From Anaerolineae bacterium (GTDB taxonomy: Bacteria > Chloroflexota > Anaerolineae > Anaerolineales > Anaerolineaceae), in assembly GCA_011176685.1 (NCBI GenBank), contig DUED01000030.1, positions 41,836 to 105,835 on the forward strand: a DNA stretch of 64,000 nt, written 5' to 3'. Under the pieces are notes generated by a model. That model saw only the letters and a program-made list of their open reading frames with translations, did not search any database and was not told the DNA's origin. The first letter of the stretch is position 1, and the number at the start of each line of letters is the position of its first letter. The position numbers and the translations under genes are program-made. Below, piece by piece: positions 1 through 9,285 of this stretch.

Positions 1-244
1 CTAAAATTTTTTAAAGTAAATTAAACCTAGTAGGATGTATATTCTTTATATGGATTCAGAAGGAACATCTCAGTTATTTAATTCTATTAATCAATCTACA
101 GATCCAGAGAACCCAACATGCAAAATCCGATCATTAATTTAACATGGTTCAGTAAGAGATAGAAAAAAACCACGTTCGAAACATCTTTGGATTCAAAGGG
201 AACTGGGATCTGAATTTAAGTGAGCCCCCCTAATAAAATTCATG

Positions 245-970
245 CTAATAGGCTGGATTGAGATAATTCAGATTGTTTGGTTCGATACCCCGGATAATCT
301 CTCGCCCATAGCTAGTGCCAAGCAGTTCTGCCCCAGCTTCGATTAAAGCAATCGCTGTTTTATAGTTTTTTATTCCCCCGGAAGCTTTTACACGGCTTTT
401 TCCTGTAATTGTCTCTTTAATAAGGCGGATATCAGCTACTGTTGCGTTGGTTGACCCGGGTGGCCAACCTCCACTTGAATTTTTTATCCAGTCTACACCA
501 GCCTTTTCGAGTAACCTGATGGCATGTTTCTTTTCCTTTTCTTCTTTAATCATTCCTAATTGCAGCATAGCCTTTATAGGTATCATTTCGGCGGCGCCAA
601 CGAGCTCCTTTGACTCGATAAAAAATTCCTCATACATCCCTGACAAGAAATATCCCATATTTGGAGCATAATCAACTTCCTCCGCACCTATCTTTCGTAA
701 TTCTTTAATTAGGGCGATTTTTCCTCCGATATTAGTATTGCCCATACCGAAGTCAATAAAGGTAGTTGTTTTAATACCCGTGTTTTTAAGCATTTCCTTA
801 GCGAGTGGCACCCAGCATGGTGCGATCATAGCAGCATTAAACTGATATTGTCTACATAATTCAATATGATTAACTAAACCCGGTCTTGTAAGGTATGGAC
901 TGATTTGCGTGAATTGTATGTACGCTGCAAGCTGTTTAGGGGCCAATTTCTGAAGATGTTTTTTTATCAT
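245..970 (-). CDS. DeoC-like aldolase (deoxyribose-phosphate aldolase family)
   Basis: A class I TIM-barrel aldolase of the DeoC/LacD type, 241 residues, which in the family cleaves 2-deoxyribose-5-phosphate or a related sugar phosphate. Visible active-site signs are K163 in WIKNSSGG (Schiff-base lysine position), K195 in VKASGGIK (second lysine) and D100 in VDYAPNMG. The barrel ends with the phosphate-binding GTSYG at about 218-222. The ATG at 970 is preferred over an upstream TTG that would add five residues. It diverges from a ribose-type ABC operon across about 490 bp, so it probably acts on a sugar phosphate made by that pathway. The sequence departs from textbook DeoC in its first third, so the exact substrate is uncertain. 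Confidence 0.8.
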   Translation of the reverse strand: MIKKHLQKLAPKQLAAYIQFTQISPYLTRPGLVNHIELCRQYQFNAAMIAPCWVPLAKEMLKNTGIKTTTFIDFGMGNTNIGGKIALIKELRKIGAEEVDYAPNMGYFLSGMYEEFFIESKELVGAAEMIPIKAMLQLGMIKEEKEKKHAIRLLEKAGVDWIKNSSGGWPPGSTNATVADIRLIKETITGKSRVKASGGIKNYKTAIALIEAGAELLGTSYGREIIRGIEPNNLNYLNPAY

Positions 971-1463
971 AAACAAAAACCCCAAATATTTTTTACCTTT
1001 TCATTTGCAAATATATCACAAATTTCTTAATTCGGAATGTATCAGAAGAGGTATTAGATGTGGTTTTGCTTAAATCGATAACTGAAGCAAGAAAAAATTC
1101 AACAGAGTAGTAGGATGAATTCCATACCCTGTGCCCGCACCCATTTTTACTAAATAATATCCTATTCGATCTGTCCTCTAACCTCGAGAGTGTATAGCAT
1201 ATCCTGGACACGGCGCATCTTAGTATTGACACACATAAATTAATTGCATATAATACCAAAAAATTGGCAGATTAGGATGTATTAACCAATATATCAAAGA
1301 ATGAAAATTGTTTATCAATGAGAAACGATTCCAATACTGCTTAGTTGATATCCCCATGTATAGCTTTAGTTTAATTAATCAAAAATGGAACTTAATTTTA
1401 ACATCAATATAAAATTTGTTATTGTGAATTGATTGGAAAATGAAAGCTAAAGGAAAATATTAA
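971..1463. other. Divergent intergenic region between DeoC-like gene and sugar ABC operon
   Basis: AT-rich spacer expected to hold both divergent promoters. At 1321-1332 lies AGAAACGATTCC, an imperfect palindrome centred on CG that resembles LacI-family operators, but no LacI regulator is encoded nearby, so this is weak. A minus-strand reading frame at 993-1259 has no recognisable protein features. No riboswitch was recognised. Confidence 0.35.
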
Positions 1464-2483
1464 GTGGCTAAACAAAACACGAAAACATTAAAAAAAGAAA
1501 AACGAAAAGGATTTAACAATCTTATTTTTGCACGAGAGGCAGGTGTCCTTTTTGCTTTAATCCTCTTGTGTCTATTTCTGTCAATAGCCACTGAAGTCTT
1601 CCTAGGTGTACGCAATTTACTAAATGTAGGGAGACAAGTTTCGCTTCTAGGAATCATGGCTATTGGGATGACTTTTATTCTTATTACTGGTGAGATTGAT
1701 CTATCAATTGGAGCTACTTATGCTCTTACTGGAATAATTACCGGGATGCTATTAATTAGACAATATAATCTATATTTTTCAATATTTGTTGGACTAGCTA
1801 TTGGGGTTTTAATTGGATTTCTAAACGGGGTCATTTCCACTTATGGAAAATTGCCTTCATTTATCACAACACTTGGGATGATGAGCGTAGTACGAGGTTC
1901 AGCGTTATTAATTACTGAAGGACAACCCATTGCTGTAAATGAACTTAGCGGTGCGGATCCAATTGCAGTTGATAAATTTTACTTTTTAGGACAAGGCCGC
2001 CTTTTCGATGTTATACCAATGCAATTAATATTCTTGATAATCATTTCAATTATTGGATGGCTATTACTTTCCAAGACGGTTTTTGGATTCAAGACTTATG
2101 CTGTTGGGGGTAATAAAAAGGCTGCGCATGTTTCAGGAATAAAAGTATTCAACATTAAAATTTGGGCGTTTAGCATTCTTGGATTTTTAAGTGCCTTATC
2201 GGGCATTTTAATGGTTGCTTTCATGCCCAGCACCCAAGGGGGAAGAACTGGAGTTGGAAAGGAATTAGATGTTATTGCAGCTGTTGTTGTCGGGGGGGCT
2301 TCTTTATCTGGGGGGGAAGGAACGATTTTAGGAACAGTATTGGGCTGTTTCATTATTGGGGTTTTGAGGAATGGCCTGGTTCTGATGGGGATTTCTCCTT
2401 TTTGGCAGGAATTTGCTATTGGTGCAGTTATCATAGTCGCTGTTGGAATTGATATGTGGACGAGGAATCATAGGAGGCGGTAG
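1464..2483 (+). CDS. Sugar ABC transporter permease, RbsC family
   Basis: Inner-membrane permease of the ribose/xylose/galactose (CUT2) ABC family, 339 residues with roughly nine to ten hydrophobic segments. The family signature GIMAIGMTFILITGEIDLS at about residues 62-80 and VVGGASLSGGEGTILGTVLG near 275 match RbsC-type permeases. It starts with GTG at 1464, preceded by AAAGGA about nine bases upstream. It is first in the operon, ahead of the binding protein and double ATPase, an order different from rbsDACBK of enterobacteria. Transport substrate is inferred as a pentose or deoxy sugar from the downstream ribokinase and mutarotase. Confidence 0.9.
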   Translation: MAKQNTKTLKKEKRKGFNNLIFAREAGVLFALILLCLFLSIATEVFLGVRNLLNVGRQVSLLGIMAIGMTFILITGEIDLSIGATYALTGIITGMLLIRQYNLYFSIFVGLAIGVLIGFLNGVISTYGKLPSFITTLGMMSVVRGSALLITEGQPIAVNELSGADPIAVDKFYFLGQGRLFDVIPMQLIFLIIISIIGWLLLSKTVFGFKTYAVGGNKKAAHVSGIKVFNIKIWAFSILGFLSALSGILMVAFMPSTQGGRTGVGKELDVIAAVVVGGASLSGGEGTILGTVLGCFIIGVLRNGLVLMGISPFWQEFAIGAVIIVAVGIDMWTRNHRRR

Positions 2484-2707
2484 AAAAAAGGGAATATTAG
2501 TCATATTAATTGACAAAATGGATACTCAAAGAACAAAGTAATTAAATCTAAAGCGCGGAATTGATAAATTCTGAAAAAACTATTAATGCTTGAGTAGATG
2601 CAAGTTTTGAGGGCTGAGGAGGTGATTAATTGTAAGAGTAAAATGAAAGCAAAGGTAAAAAGGTTTTTGCAAAACGACAATAAATTTCACAAAAAGGAAG
2701 GAAGAAG

Positions 2708-3763
2708 ATGAAACACAACAAATTTGTATTTCTGGCTTTTACGATTCTTCTGGTTTCTGCTCTTTTAATTTCAAGTTGTACAGCAGCAGAGCCAGTAGTT
2801 GAAGAAGCAGCGGAAGAGGCAGTAGTTGAAGAAGCAGCGGAAGAGGCAGTGCATTGCTCAGACCCCGCGGATTTTGAACTTGATCCTCGGATTGCCGAAC
2901 ATGTAGCAAATGGCGATAAATTAGTAATACCCGTTTCCTATCATGACGTATCAAATGAATTTGCGCCATTCATCAAAGCTGGTGTCGATCAAGCAGCAGA
3001 GGAATTTGGTGTAGACACAGTTTTAGTTGGTCCCGTAAGTGCAGATGCAGAGGCACAGATCAACGAATTGGAAGCTCTAGTTGAGAAAGGCGTCGACGGC
3101 TTAGCAATATCATCAGCAAGTACAGATGCCCTGGCACCATTCATAAACCGTATTTTGGACATGGGTATTCCGGTCGTAACCTTCAATTCACCCAACCCGA
3201 GCGCAGATGATCTCGCCTATTTTGGACAAGATATGGTATTAGCGGGTTATACGGCTGGCAAGGAACTTGCAGAGAGGATGGGGGGTAAAGGGAATGTCCT
3301 TATAACCACACTGGATGCTGGAGCACAATGGTCAATTGATCGTCAGACCGGTGCTAAAAATGCTTTTGCAGAATATCCCGATATCAATGTACAGGCAGTT
3401 ATCAATTGTGGTACTGAGCCACAAGAGATTTACGACAACATCGAGAATGCAATGCTGACATATCCAGACACCGATGGTGTTATGTCAACCGATTGTTGTA
3501 CACACTCTCCAGTGGGGATGTATTTGCAACGTAACGATATGGTAGGGGAAGTCATGATTATTGGGTTTGACTTAATTCCCGATGTTTTGCAGCTTGTTAA
3601 GGAAGGTGTAGAAGAAGCAACCTTCGATGCTGCTCCCGCAAGGCAGAGTTACGAATCAGTCAAACAATTGATTAATTTCCTAAATGGGGAAGTAATTTGC
3701 GACTTTGACACTGGTCTGCAAGTAGTTGATATAAACAATGTCGACGATTTTATGAACCAGTAG
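2708..3763 (+). CDS. Sugar ABC transporter substrate-binding lipoprotein, RbsB-like
   Basis: Periplasmic-binding-protein-like (type 1 fold) sugar receptor, 351 residues, anchored as a lipoprotein: a charged start, a hydrophobic stretch and lipobox LISSC with Cys24. After the cysteine comes an acidic linker containing VVEEAAEEA twice, encoded by an exact 27-bp tandem repeat. The mature domain shows two Rossmann-like lobes (VIPVSYHD, ASTDALAPFINR, FGQDMVLAGYTAG, MIIGFDLIPD). The start has a strong Shine-Dalgarno (GGAAGGAAG at 2697-2705) just before ATG 2708. It sits between permease and ATPase. The exact sugar cannot be read from sequence. Confidence 0.9.
   Translation: MKHNKFVFLAFTILLVSALLISSCTAAEPVVEEAAEEAVVEEAAEEAVHCSDPADFELDPRIAEHVANGDKLVIPVSYHDVSNEFAPFIKAGVDQAAEEFGVDTVLVGPVSADAEAQINELEALVEKGVDGLAISSASTDALAPFINRILDMGIPVVTFNSPNPSADDLAYFGQDMVLAGYTAGKELAERMGGKGNVLITTLDAGAQWSIDRQTGAKNAFAEYPDINVQAVINCGTEPQEIYDNIENAMLTYPDTDGVMSTDCCTHSPVGMYLQRNDMVGEVMIIGFDLIPDVLQLVKEGVEEATFDAAPARQSYESVKQLINFLNGEVICDFDTGLQVVDINNVDDFMNQ
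2795..2848 (+). repeat. Perfect 27-bp tandem duplication inside binding-protein linker
   Basis: Two identical 27-bp units at 2795-2821 and 2822-2848, each encoding VVEEAAEEA in the flexible segment just after the lipidated cysteine. It preserves frame and only changes tether length. Confidence 0.95.
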
Positions 3764-3779
3764 AAGTAGTCTATTTAGA

Positions 3780-3817
3780 AAGAAGTGCTATATACGAATT
3801 AATATATAGCACTTCTT
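3780..3817 (+). promoter_or_regulatory. Intercistronic hairpin between binding protein and ATPase genes
   Basis: A perfect 15-bp inverted repeat (left arm 3780-3794, right arm 3803-3817, 8-base loop) in the gap after the binding-protein stop. It is followed by CCCTAG rather than a T-run, so it is more likely an mRNA-stabilising or partial-attenuation stem than a full terminator. Such a stem after a binding-protein gene would let that protein be made in excess over the ATPase; this role is inferred. Confidence 0.7.
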
Positions 3818-3850
3818 CCCTAGTAATAAATTGAATAAACAGTATTATTT

Positions 3851-5395
3851 ATGGACTCCAAACAACCTATTGCTAAATTAAGAAGAATAAGTAAATATTT
3901 TCCAGGAGTGCAGGCACTTGATCAAGTAAGCCTTGATATCTATACTAGTGAAATACTAGCTATTGTTGGCGAAAATGGCGCTGGAAAATCCACATTAATA
4001 AATATTTTATCTGGCGTATTACAACCAGACGAAGGCGAAATTACTTATTTGGATGAAACAATTGAAATAAACAACCCGTATATTTCCCAAAAATTAGGAA
4101 TCAGTGTCGTTTATCAAGAATTATCGCTTTGCCCAAATTTAAGCATCGCTGAAAATATATCACTGCTTACGATTAGCGACCAATCTAATCTAGCTTTTGT
4201 TAATAAGACAAAAGTCTTGGAAGTTGCCAAGGAAGTTTTATCTCAGCTCGGTTTGGAACAAATAAATTTAACTACGCATGTAGGGGAGCTGTCTATTGCC
4301 AAGCAGCAATTAATAGAAATTGCAAAGGCGATTTCAATTAATGCAAAGCTACTTATTTTGGATGAGCCAAACTCAGCTCTCTCTGAGGAAGATAATAAGC
4401 ATTTATTTAAGGTTATTAAAGATTTGAAAGAAAAAGGCGTATCGATTTTATACGTATCCCATCGCCTTGATGAAGTAATAAACCTGGCAGATAGCATTAT
4501 TGTTTTAAGGGACGGGAAATTTATCGACTCGCTTGATGCAAACAAAGCAACAGTTGATAAATTAATAGAAAGAGTGGCAGGACGAGCGATAGAGAATCTT
4601 TATCAGCATGTAGCAGAAAATAATACTTCTGAAGAAATAGTATTTGAAGCGAGGGGGTTATTTTATGAAGACAAAGTCCAAGATATATCTTTCAAGGTAT
4701 ATAAGGGAGAAATTTTAGGCATTGCGGGTCTCCCTGATTCTGGCAAGGATGAATTTATTGAATGTCTTTTCGGTTTAAGAAAATTTAGGGGTGATATTCT
4801 TATCAACGGAAAAGCTGTTCATTTAAAATCACCCACAGACGCAATAAATAATGGGTTAGCATTCGTGCCTGCAGATCGGAGAGAAGTAGGCTCAATATTA
4901 AGCATGAATGCAAGAGATAATATTGTAGCTGCTGATCTAAAAGAGCTGAATAAATTCGGGTTCCTAGATATTAAAAATAGCCAGGTAGTCTCAAAGAATT
5001 ATGTCCAAGAGCTCAGCATTAAAATATCAAGCCTAGCTCAAATAATGAGAACAGTAAGCGGCGGTAACCAGCAAAAAATTATCTTATCAAGAGGTTTGGC
5101 AACGAACCCCCTAATATTATTGTTGCATGAGCCGACACGAGGTATTGATGTTGGCGCCAAGGCAGAGATTTATAAAATCTTGCACAAATTAACTAAAAAG
5201 GGTGCAACAATTATTATTGTTTCATCTGAACTGACAGAATTGATTGCACAATGCAACAGGATTTTGGTTATGCATAATGGCAAAATACAGGGCCATTTTA
5301 ATCAAAAAGAAGCTGAAGAAAAGCGGATCATGTCATGTTTAATGGGAGAAGCAGTAAACCTGTATCAGGAAAGCGAAGGAAGAAAATTAATTTAG
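3851..5395 (+). CDS. Sugar ABC transporter ATP-binding protein, RbsA family (two ABC domains)
   Basis: Cytoplasmic ATPase of a CUT2 importer, 514 residues with two ABC domains. Domain 1 has an intact Walker A (GENGAGKST, 40-48), signature LSIAKQQ and Walker B LLILDEP. Domain 2 has the degenerate Walker A usual in this family (GLPDSGKDE) and signature VSGGNQQ, but its Walker B reads LLLHEPTRGID: the aspartate is His426 (CAT at 5126-5128). One GAT-to-CAT change would explain this. Domain 1 alone may still hydrolyse ATP. It is followed after 13 bases by the ribokinase gene. Confidence 0.92.
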   Translation: MDSKQPIAKLRRISKYFPGVQALDQVSLDIYTSEILAIVGENGAGKSTLINILSGVLQPDEGEITYLDETIEINNPYISQKLGISVVYQELSLCPNLSIAENISLLTISDQSNLAFVNKTKVLEVAKEVLSQLGLEQINLTTHVGELSIAKQQLIEIAKAISINAKLLILDEPNSALSEEDNKHLFKVIKDLKEKGVSILYVSHRLDEVINLADSIIVLRDGKFIDSLDANKATVDKLIERVAGRAIENLYQHVAENNTSEEIVFEARGLFYEDKVQDISFKVYKGEILGIAGLPDSGKDEFIECLFGLRKFRGDILINGKAVHLKSPTDAINNGLAFVPADRREVGSILSMNARDNIVAADLKELNKFGFLDIKNSQVVSKNYVQELSIKISSLAQIMRTVSGGNQQKIILSRGLATNPLILLLHEPTRGIDVGAKAEIYKILHKLTKKGATIIIVSSELTELIAQCNRILVMHNGKIQGHFNQKEAEEKRIMSCLMGEAVNLYQESEGRKLI

Positions 5396-5408
5396 GAGGA
5401 TTATTCTT

Positions 5409-6338
5409 ATGTCAGAACCCATTATTACTGTTGTGGGCAGTTTTGCGGTTGGTATGACTATTCGTGCAAGCAGAATACCAGTTCTTGGCGAAACTTTATT
5501 TGGATCTAATTTTGATATGGGACCAGGAGGAAAGGGATCGAATCAGGCAGTTGGAGTAGCAAGGCTGGGAGCTAAAGCCTTTTTTGCAGGCATCATTGGA
5601 AATGATAAACTCGGGGAAATTGCAACAGATTTGTATTTGAAGGAGGGTGTCAACACAAAATATTTAATAAAAACTGATAAAAAAGCAACTGGGGTTGGAT
5701 TTATTATCCTAAATGAAAAGGGAGAAAATAGTATTATTCTAGATATGGGTGCAAACAAATTAATGGACGCGGAATTTGTGGATAAAATCGAGCCACAGAT
5801 TGCAAAGAGCGATTTGGTAATGTCTGTGCTTGAGCTCCCACTGGAAGCTGCTGGCAGGGCAATGGAACTAGGCAAAAAACATGGAAAATGCACAATTTTA
5901 AATCCCGCCCCAGCCGTTAGACTGGATGAGAATGTATTAAAAAACATTGAATATCTAACCCCTAATGAAACTGAACTAAGAATTTTATTAGGATTAGCCC
6001 CTGATGACCAAACATCTAATATAGAATTGGCAAAAAGATTGCAATCATTAGGCGTGAAGAATTTAATAGTTACTCGCGGAGAAAAGGGCGCGTTGGTTGT
6101 GACAAAAAAAGATCTTTTTGAATTACCAGGAATTGCTGTTGACGTAGTTGATACAACAGGAGCAGGAGATGCCTTCAATTCCGGATTAGCCATGGCCCTG
6201 GCAGAGGGGAAAGACCTGGAATATGCTGTTAAGTTTGCAAATTGTGCCGGTGCGATTGAATGTAAGGAATTAGGTGTCATTCCTGCAATGGGTGATCGCG
6301 AGACGGTAGAAGGTTTATATAATAAGGTTTATGAATAA
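5409..6338 (+). CDS. rbsK: Ribokinase
   Basis: PfkB-family sugar kinase, 309 residues, close to the usual ribokinase length. The substrate-side motif GPGGKGSNQA (about 38-47) and the catalytic DTTGAGDAFNSG (about 246-257, with Asp as the base) are intact. In ribokinases these bind the sugar and phosphorylate O5 using ATP. An AGGAGG at 5394-5399 supports the ATG at 5409. Placement between the ABC ATPase and the RbsD homologue supports ribose or a related pentose as substrate, though other PfkB kinases share these motifs. Confidence 0.88.
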   Translation: MSEPIITVVGSFAVGMTIRASRIPVLGETLFGSNFDMGPGGKGSNQAVGVARLGAKAFFAGIIGNDKLGEIATDLYLKEGVNTKYLIKTDKKATGVGFIILNEKGENSIILDMGANKLMDAEFVDKIEPQIAKSDLVMSVLELPLEAAGRAMELGKKHGKCTILNPAPAVRLDENVLKNIEYLTPNETELRILLGLAPDDQTSNIELAKRLQSLGVKNLIVTRGEKGALVVTKKDLFELPGIAVDVVDTTGAGDAFNSGLAMALAEGKDLEYAVKFANCAGAIECKELGVIPAMGDRETVEGLYNKVYE

Positions 6339-6356
6339 TAGTTAAGGAGAAAGAAA

Positions 6357-6833
6357 ATGAAACGCGGAAAAGTTCTTAATTCTGAATTAAGCTATGCAAT
6401 TGCCTCAATGGGACATGGCGATTTGATGATAGTATGCGATGCGGGTTTCCCAATACTGGATAGTGCCTGGAGGATTGATTTGGCAATTACGCAAGATATA
6501 CCAGACCTTGATACAGTGCTGAGCGCTATAAGCGAAGCTTTTATTGCTGAAAAAGTATCCTTTGCCAAGGAAATGGAAGAGAATAATCCCCCACTTCTAA
6601 AAAAGGTGAAGAGGATTTTTGCTGAAAGCACTTTTGTTCCTATTCCCCATGAGAAAATATTAGGCGAAATGGCTTCAAAAGCAAAAGTCATTGTTCGTAC
6701 AGGTGCTTTTGATCCGTGGGGCAATATTCTTCTTTATTCAGGAGTCGATGCGCCGATTTGGTTTTCAAAGCCCGGATTAAACGTTCCTGAGGAATACCAA
6801 AAACGAGTCGACCAAATGAAGAAAAAGGCATAA
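6357..6833 (+). CDS. RbsD/FucU family sugar mutarotase
   Basis: Small cytoplasmic protein of 158 residues that in this family interconverts pyranose/furanose or anomeric forms of ribose or fucose to feed the kinase. The start MKRGKVLNSELSYAIASMGHGD and the following CDAGFPI match the RbsD/FucU pattern, with the catalytic His in MGHGD at residue 20. AAGGAGA just upstream supports the ATG at 6357. It follows ribokinase by 18 bases. RbsD versus FucU cannot be settled; the ribokinase neighbour favours RbsD. Confidence 0.85.
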   Translation: MKRGKVLNSELSYAIASMGHGDLMIVCDAGFPILDSAWRIDLAITQDIPDLDTVLSAISEAFIAEKVSFAKEMEENNPPLLKKVKRIFAESTFVPIPHEKILGEMASKAKVIVRTGAFDPWGNILLYSGVDAPIWFSKPGLNVPEEYQKRVDQMKKKA

Positions 6834-6871
6834 CTGGCTAGACATCAGCGCAACAATAAATATAAAAACAT

Positions 6872-8062
6872 ATGGGTAATGAAATTACTCCACGTGAACG
6901 CGTTAGAACTTCATTGCGACATGAGAATGTTGATCGTGTCCCCGTCGATTTTCTAGCAACTGTTGAAATTTGGCAAAAATTAGTCGAGAGACTTAATCTA
7001 GATAATAGTGAAATACCAGATTCTATTTACTATGATCCTAAATGGGAAGCTGTATTACGGTATTTAAAAGCTGATTGCCGGATTTTATCATACGATCAAT
7101 TTTTTGAACCACCGGAATCCTTCATAAAAGAAGGCACTGTGATTAACTGGTGGGATGCACTGAGTAGATCAACCCCAAATCGAATGTTCCGCCAGGTTAA
7201 TAATGAAGGGGATATATTTGATCTTTGGGGGCACCATTTGCGAGTTGCTAAAAACCCTACGGGAGCATATGAAGAGTGTGTAAGGTTTCCATTAAAAAAA
7301 GCATCCAACATAAATGATATTAAGAACTATTTATGGCCAAATCCAGACTGGTGGAATTTTAATCCACTACAAAAAATTATTGAGCAATTAGACAAATATG
7401 AGGAATACCATATAAGATTCCGTATAGGATCAATTTTTGAAGTTGCTTGGCAGTTACGTGGTATGGATACATTTCTAATGGATTTGGCGGTTGACCCAAA
7501 GATTCCGCTTTACATTATGGACAGGCTGACTGAAATTTATGTTGAGAATACTAAGAGGGTTCTTGAGAAAATTGGCGACCGATTAGATATGGTCTATTTT
7601 TATGATGATGTAGCCACGCAGAATTCTCTGATGATGTCAAAAGAGATGTGGCGTAAATATATAAGACCCAGACACGCTCAACTGGTAGATGTTTCTAAAA
7701 AATACAATAAAAAAGTTATGTATCATTGTGATGGTTCGATTTACCCCCTAATTCCAGAATTAATAGAGTTAGGCATTAATGTTCTAAACCCTATTCAAGT
7801 TGATGCAAAAAACATGGAAGCGAAACGTTTAAAGAGTGAATTTGGCGATAAATTGTGCTTTCACGGCGGAATTGATGTGATCAAGACCCTACCTAAAGGT
7901 ACTCCTGAGGATGTAAAAAAAGAAGTACGGGAACGCATTGGTGAATTAGGTAAAGATGGGGGTTATATTTTAGCGAGCACGCATCACATACAATCAAATA
8001 CACCAATTGAAAATATAATTGCAATGTATGATATGAATCTCCGTAAACCAGCAAATAGATGA
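6872..8062 (+). CDS. Uroporphyrinogen decarboxylase-like protein (UroD/MtaA superfamily)
   Basis: A 396-residue TIM-barrel protein of the URO-D superfamily, which includes uroporphyrinogen decarboxylases and zinc-dependent corrinoid methyltransferases. It begins TPRERVRTSLRHENVDRVPVD, typical of the methyltransferase-like branch. Where MtaA-type enzymes carry a zinc-binding H-x-C, this one reads MYHCDGSIYPLIPE, more like the HSDG form of non-canonical members, so zinc-dependent methyl transfer is doubtful. No heme or corrinoid genes are near; it follows the sugar operon by 38 bases and may act on its product. Function is not assigned. Confidence 0.7.
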   Translation: MGNEITPRERVRTSLRHENVDRVPVDFLATVEIWQKLVERLNLDNSEIPDSIYYDPKWEAVLRYLKADCRILSYDQFFEPPESFIKEGTVINWWDALSRSTPNRMFRQVNNEGDIFDLWGHHLRVAKNPTGAYEECVRFPLKKASNINDIKNYLWPNPDWWNFNPLQKIIEQLDKYEEYHIRFRIGSIFEVAWQLRGMDTFLMDLAVDPKIPLYIMDRLTEIYVENTKRVLEKIGDRLDMVYFYDDVATQNSLMMSKEMWRKYIRPRHAQLVDVSKKYNKKVMYHCDGSIYPLIPELIELGINVLNPIQVDAKNMEAKRLKSEFGDKLCFHGGIDVIKTLPKGTPEDVKKEVRERIGELGKDGGYILASTHHIQSNTPIENIIAMYDMNLRKPANR

Positions 8063-8172
8063 ATTGACCTGGTTAATAAAAAGGGCTGTAAATAAAATTA
8101 ATAACCATAAATTCTCAGGTTTGTTTATAAAAGCTAGTTATAAGTGAATAATGTTTAAAAGGTGATTTTTGC

Positions 8173-8832
8173 ATGGCAAACAATAAAAACATTAATAAAT
8201 TGATTGAATTTCTTTCTCTATCGATTAATCAAAACTTGAAGACTGCTTCAGAACTGTGCAAGTGGATTAGGTGTTCTTCACCTGTGCAAAAAGATATCCT
8301 AAAGGCAAAAGAGTGTATAGAAACTGCCACTTACACTCTTAATGAAACGCGCGAACAACTTAGGGGCATACCCCAGAAAGAATTTGGTTTTTTATCACAA
8401 AGTGAAATAGACAAGATAGCTGAGCGCGCCAGCTCACTAATGCCCGATGATCCGAGTTTGCACTATCATTGCTCGGAGGCATTTACAATTGCTGTTGGAG
8501 AGCATTTCTTTGGTCAAGTTGACGACCGAATAAGGCGTATGACAACCGGTTTCGCGGGAGGCATAGGAGGGACACATGACGAAATGTGCGGAGCGTTATT
8601 TGGAGGCGTATTAATTATTGGCGCGATTTATGGCCGTGCACGTTCAAACGAAGATGACGAGATAAGCTATAAAAAATCGGTGATTTATAAAGAACAATTC
8701 ATTAAGGAATTTAATGGGACGCTCTGTCAAGAACTTAAAGATACTGGTTATGGATCAGATGGAACACAACCCTGCTCAGTTCTGGTAGGGAAAGCCGTTA
8801 AAGTATTTTTTAAATCGCTTATGCTTGAATAA
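8173..8832 (+). CDS. C_GCAxxG_C_C family putative redox protein
   Basis: A 219-residue protein resembling the C_GCAxxG_C_C family, a poorly characterised redox-type group with conserved cysteines and an Ala/Gly-rich helix. Visible motifs are HCSEAF (around 98), GFAGGIGG followed by EMCGALFGGVLIIGAIYGR, and late cysteines in LCQELK and QPCSVLV. It appears soluble with one hydrophobic helix. It starts at ATG 8173 after a weak AAGGTG. Its position last in the sugar operon, after the UroD-like gene, suggests a shared but unknown role. Confidence 0.65.
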   Translation: MANNKNINKLIEFLSLSINQNLKTASELCKWIRCSSPVQKDILKAKECIETATYTLNETREQLRGIPQKEFGFLSQSEIDKIAERASSLMPDDPSLHYHCSEAFTIAVGEHFFGQVDDRIRRMTTGFAGGIGGTHDEMCGALFGGVLIIGAIYGRARSNEDDEISYKKSVIYKEQFIKEFNGTLCQELKDTGYGSDGTQPCSVLVGKAVKVFFKSLMLE

Positions 8833-9285
8833 TTTGCTCGAATTAGGAAGACTAGAAAATTTCAACAACATCCATTAATCAGCTATTGTAACTAAATTAC
8901 AAATCCTCATGAAAGATTACTTACTCCTCAGACGGAAGTAGGGATCACTATCAAATGGCAGGATGAATTTTAAGTGTTTCTCAATAACAATTTTACTTGG
9001 ATTCAATTACCCAGTGCAACAGTGAAAGCACTAGGCAAGATATTGAGGTAATGGGAAAGCAGAGTGCCAATAAACGACCTTTGTCTAGAGCATAGTAATA
9101 GCCGGAGTACATATTGTTAGTGTTATGCGCCTTGGACCAGTTAAGACTGAATTCTTTCAAAAGGCAAATTAAGGAGCACAAAATAGTGATCTGATACACG
9201 AATTCAACACGCGAACGTAAGGATAGCCAGTGGGATAGTTATAATCAATACAAACATTACTGAGATATGGATACTACGCGCGAGC
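8833..9285. other. Intergenic region, no gene recognised
   Basis: AT-rich stretch between convergent genes. A minus-strand frame at 8993-9199 is hydrophobic at one end but has no start signal or family match. No RNA gene, repeat or terminator with a clear T-run was seen. Confidence 0.4.

Noticed and set aside
993..1259. 88-codon minus-strand frame in the divergent promoter region
   Set aside because: No ribosome site, atypical composition and no recognisable domain.
5543..6280. 245-codon open frame on the minus strand across the ribokinase gene
   Set aside because: It is a codon-bias shadow: rich in Ser/Ala/Pro, no family features, and fully covered by a well-supported ribokinase on the other strand.
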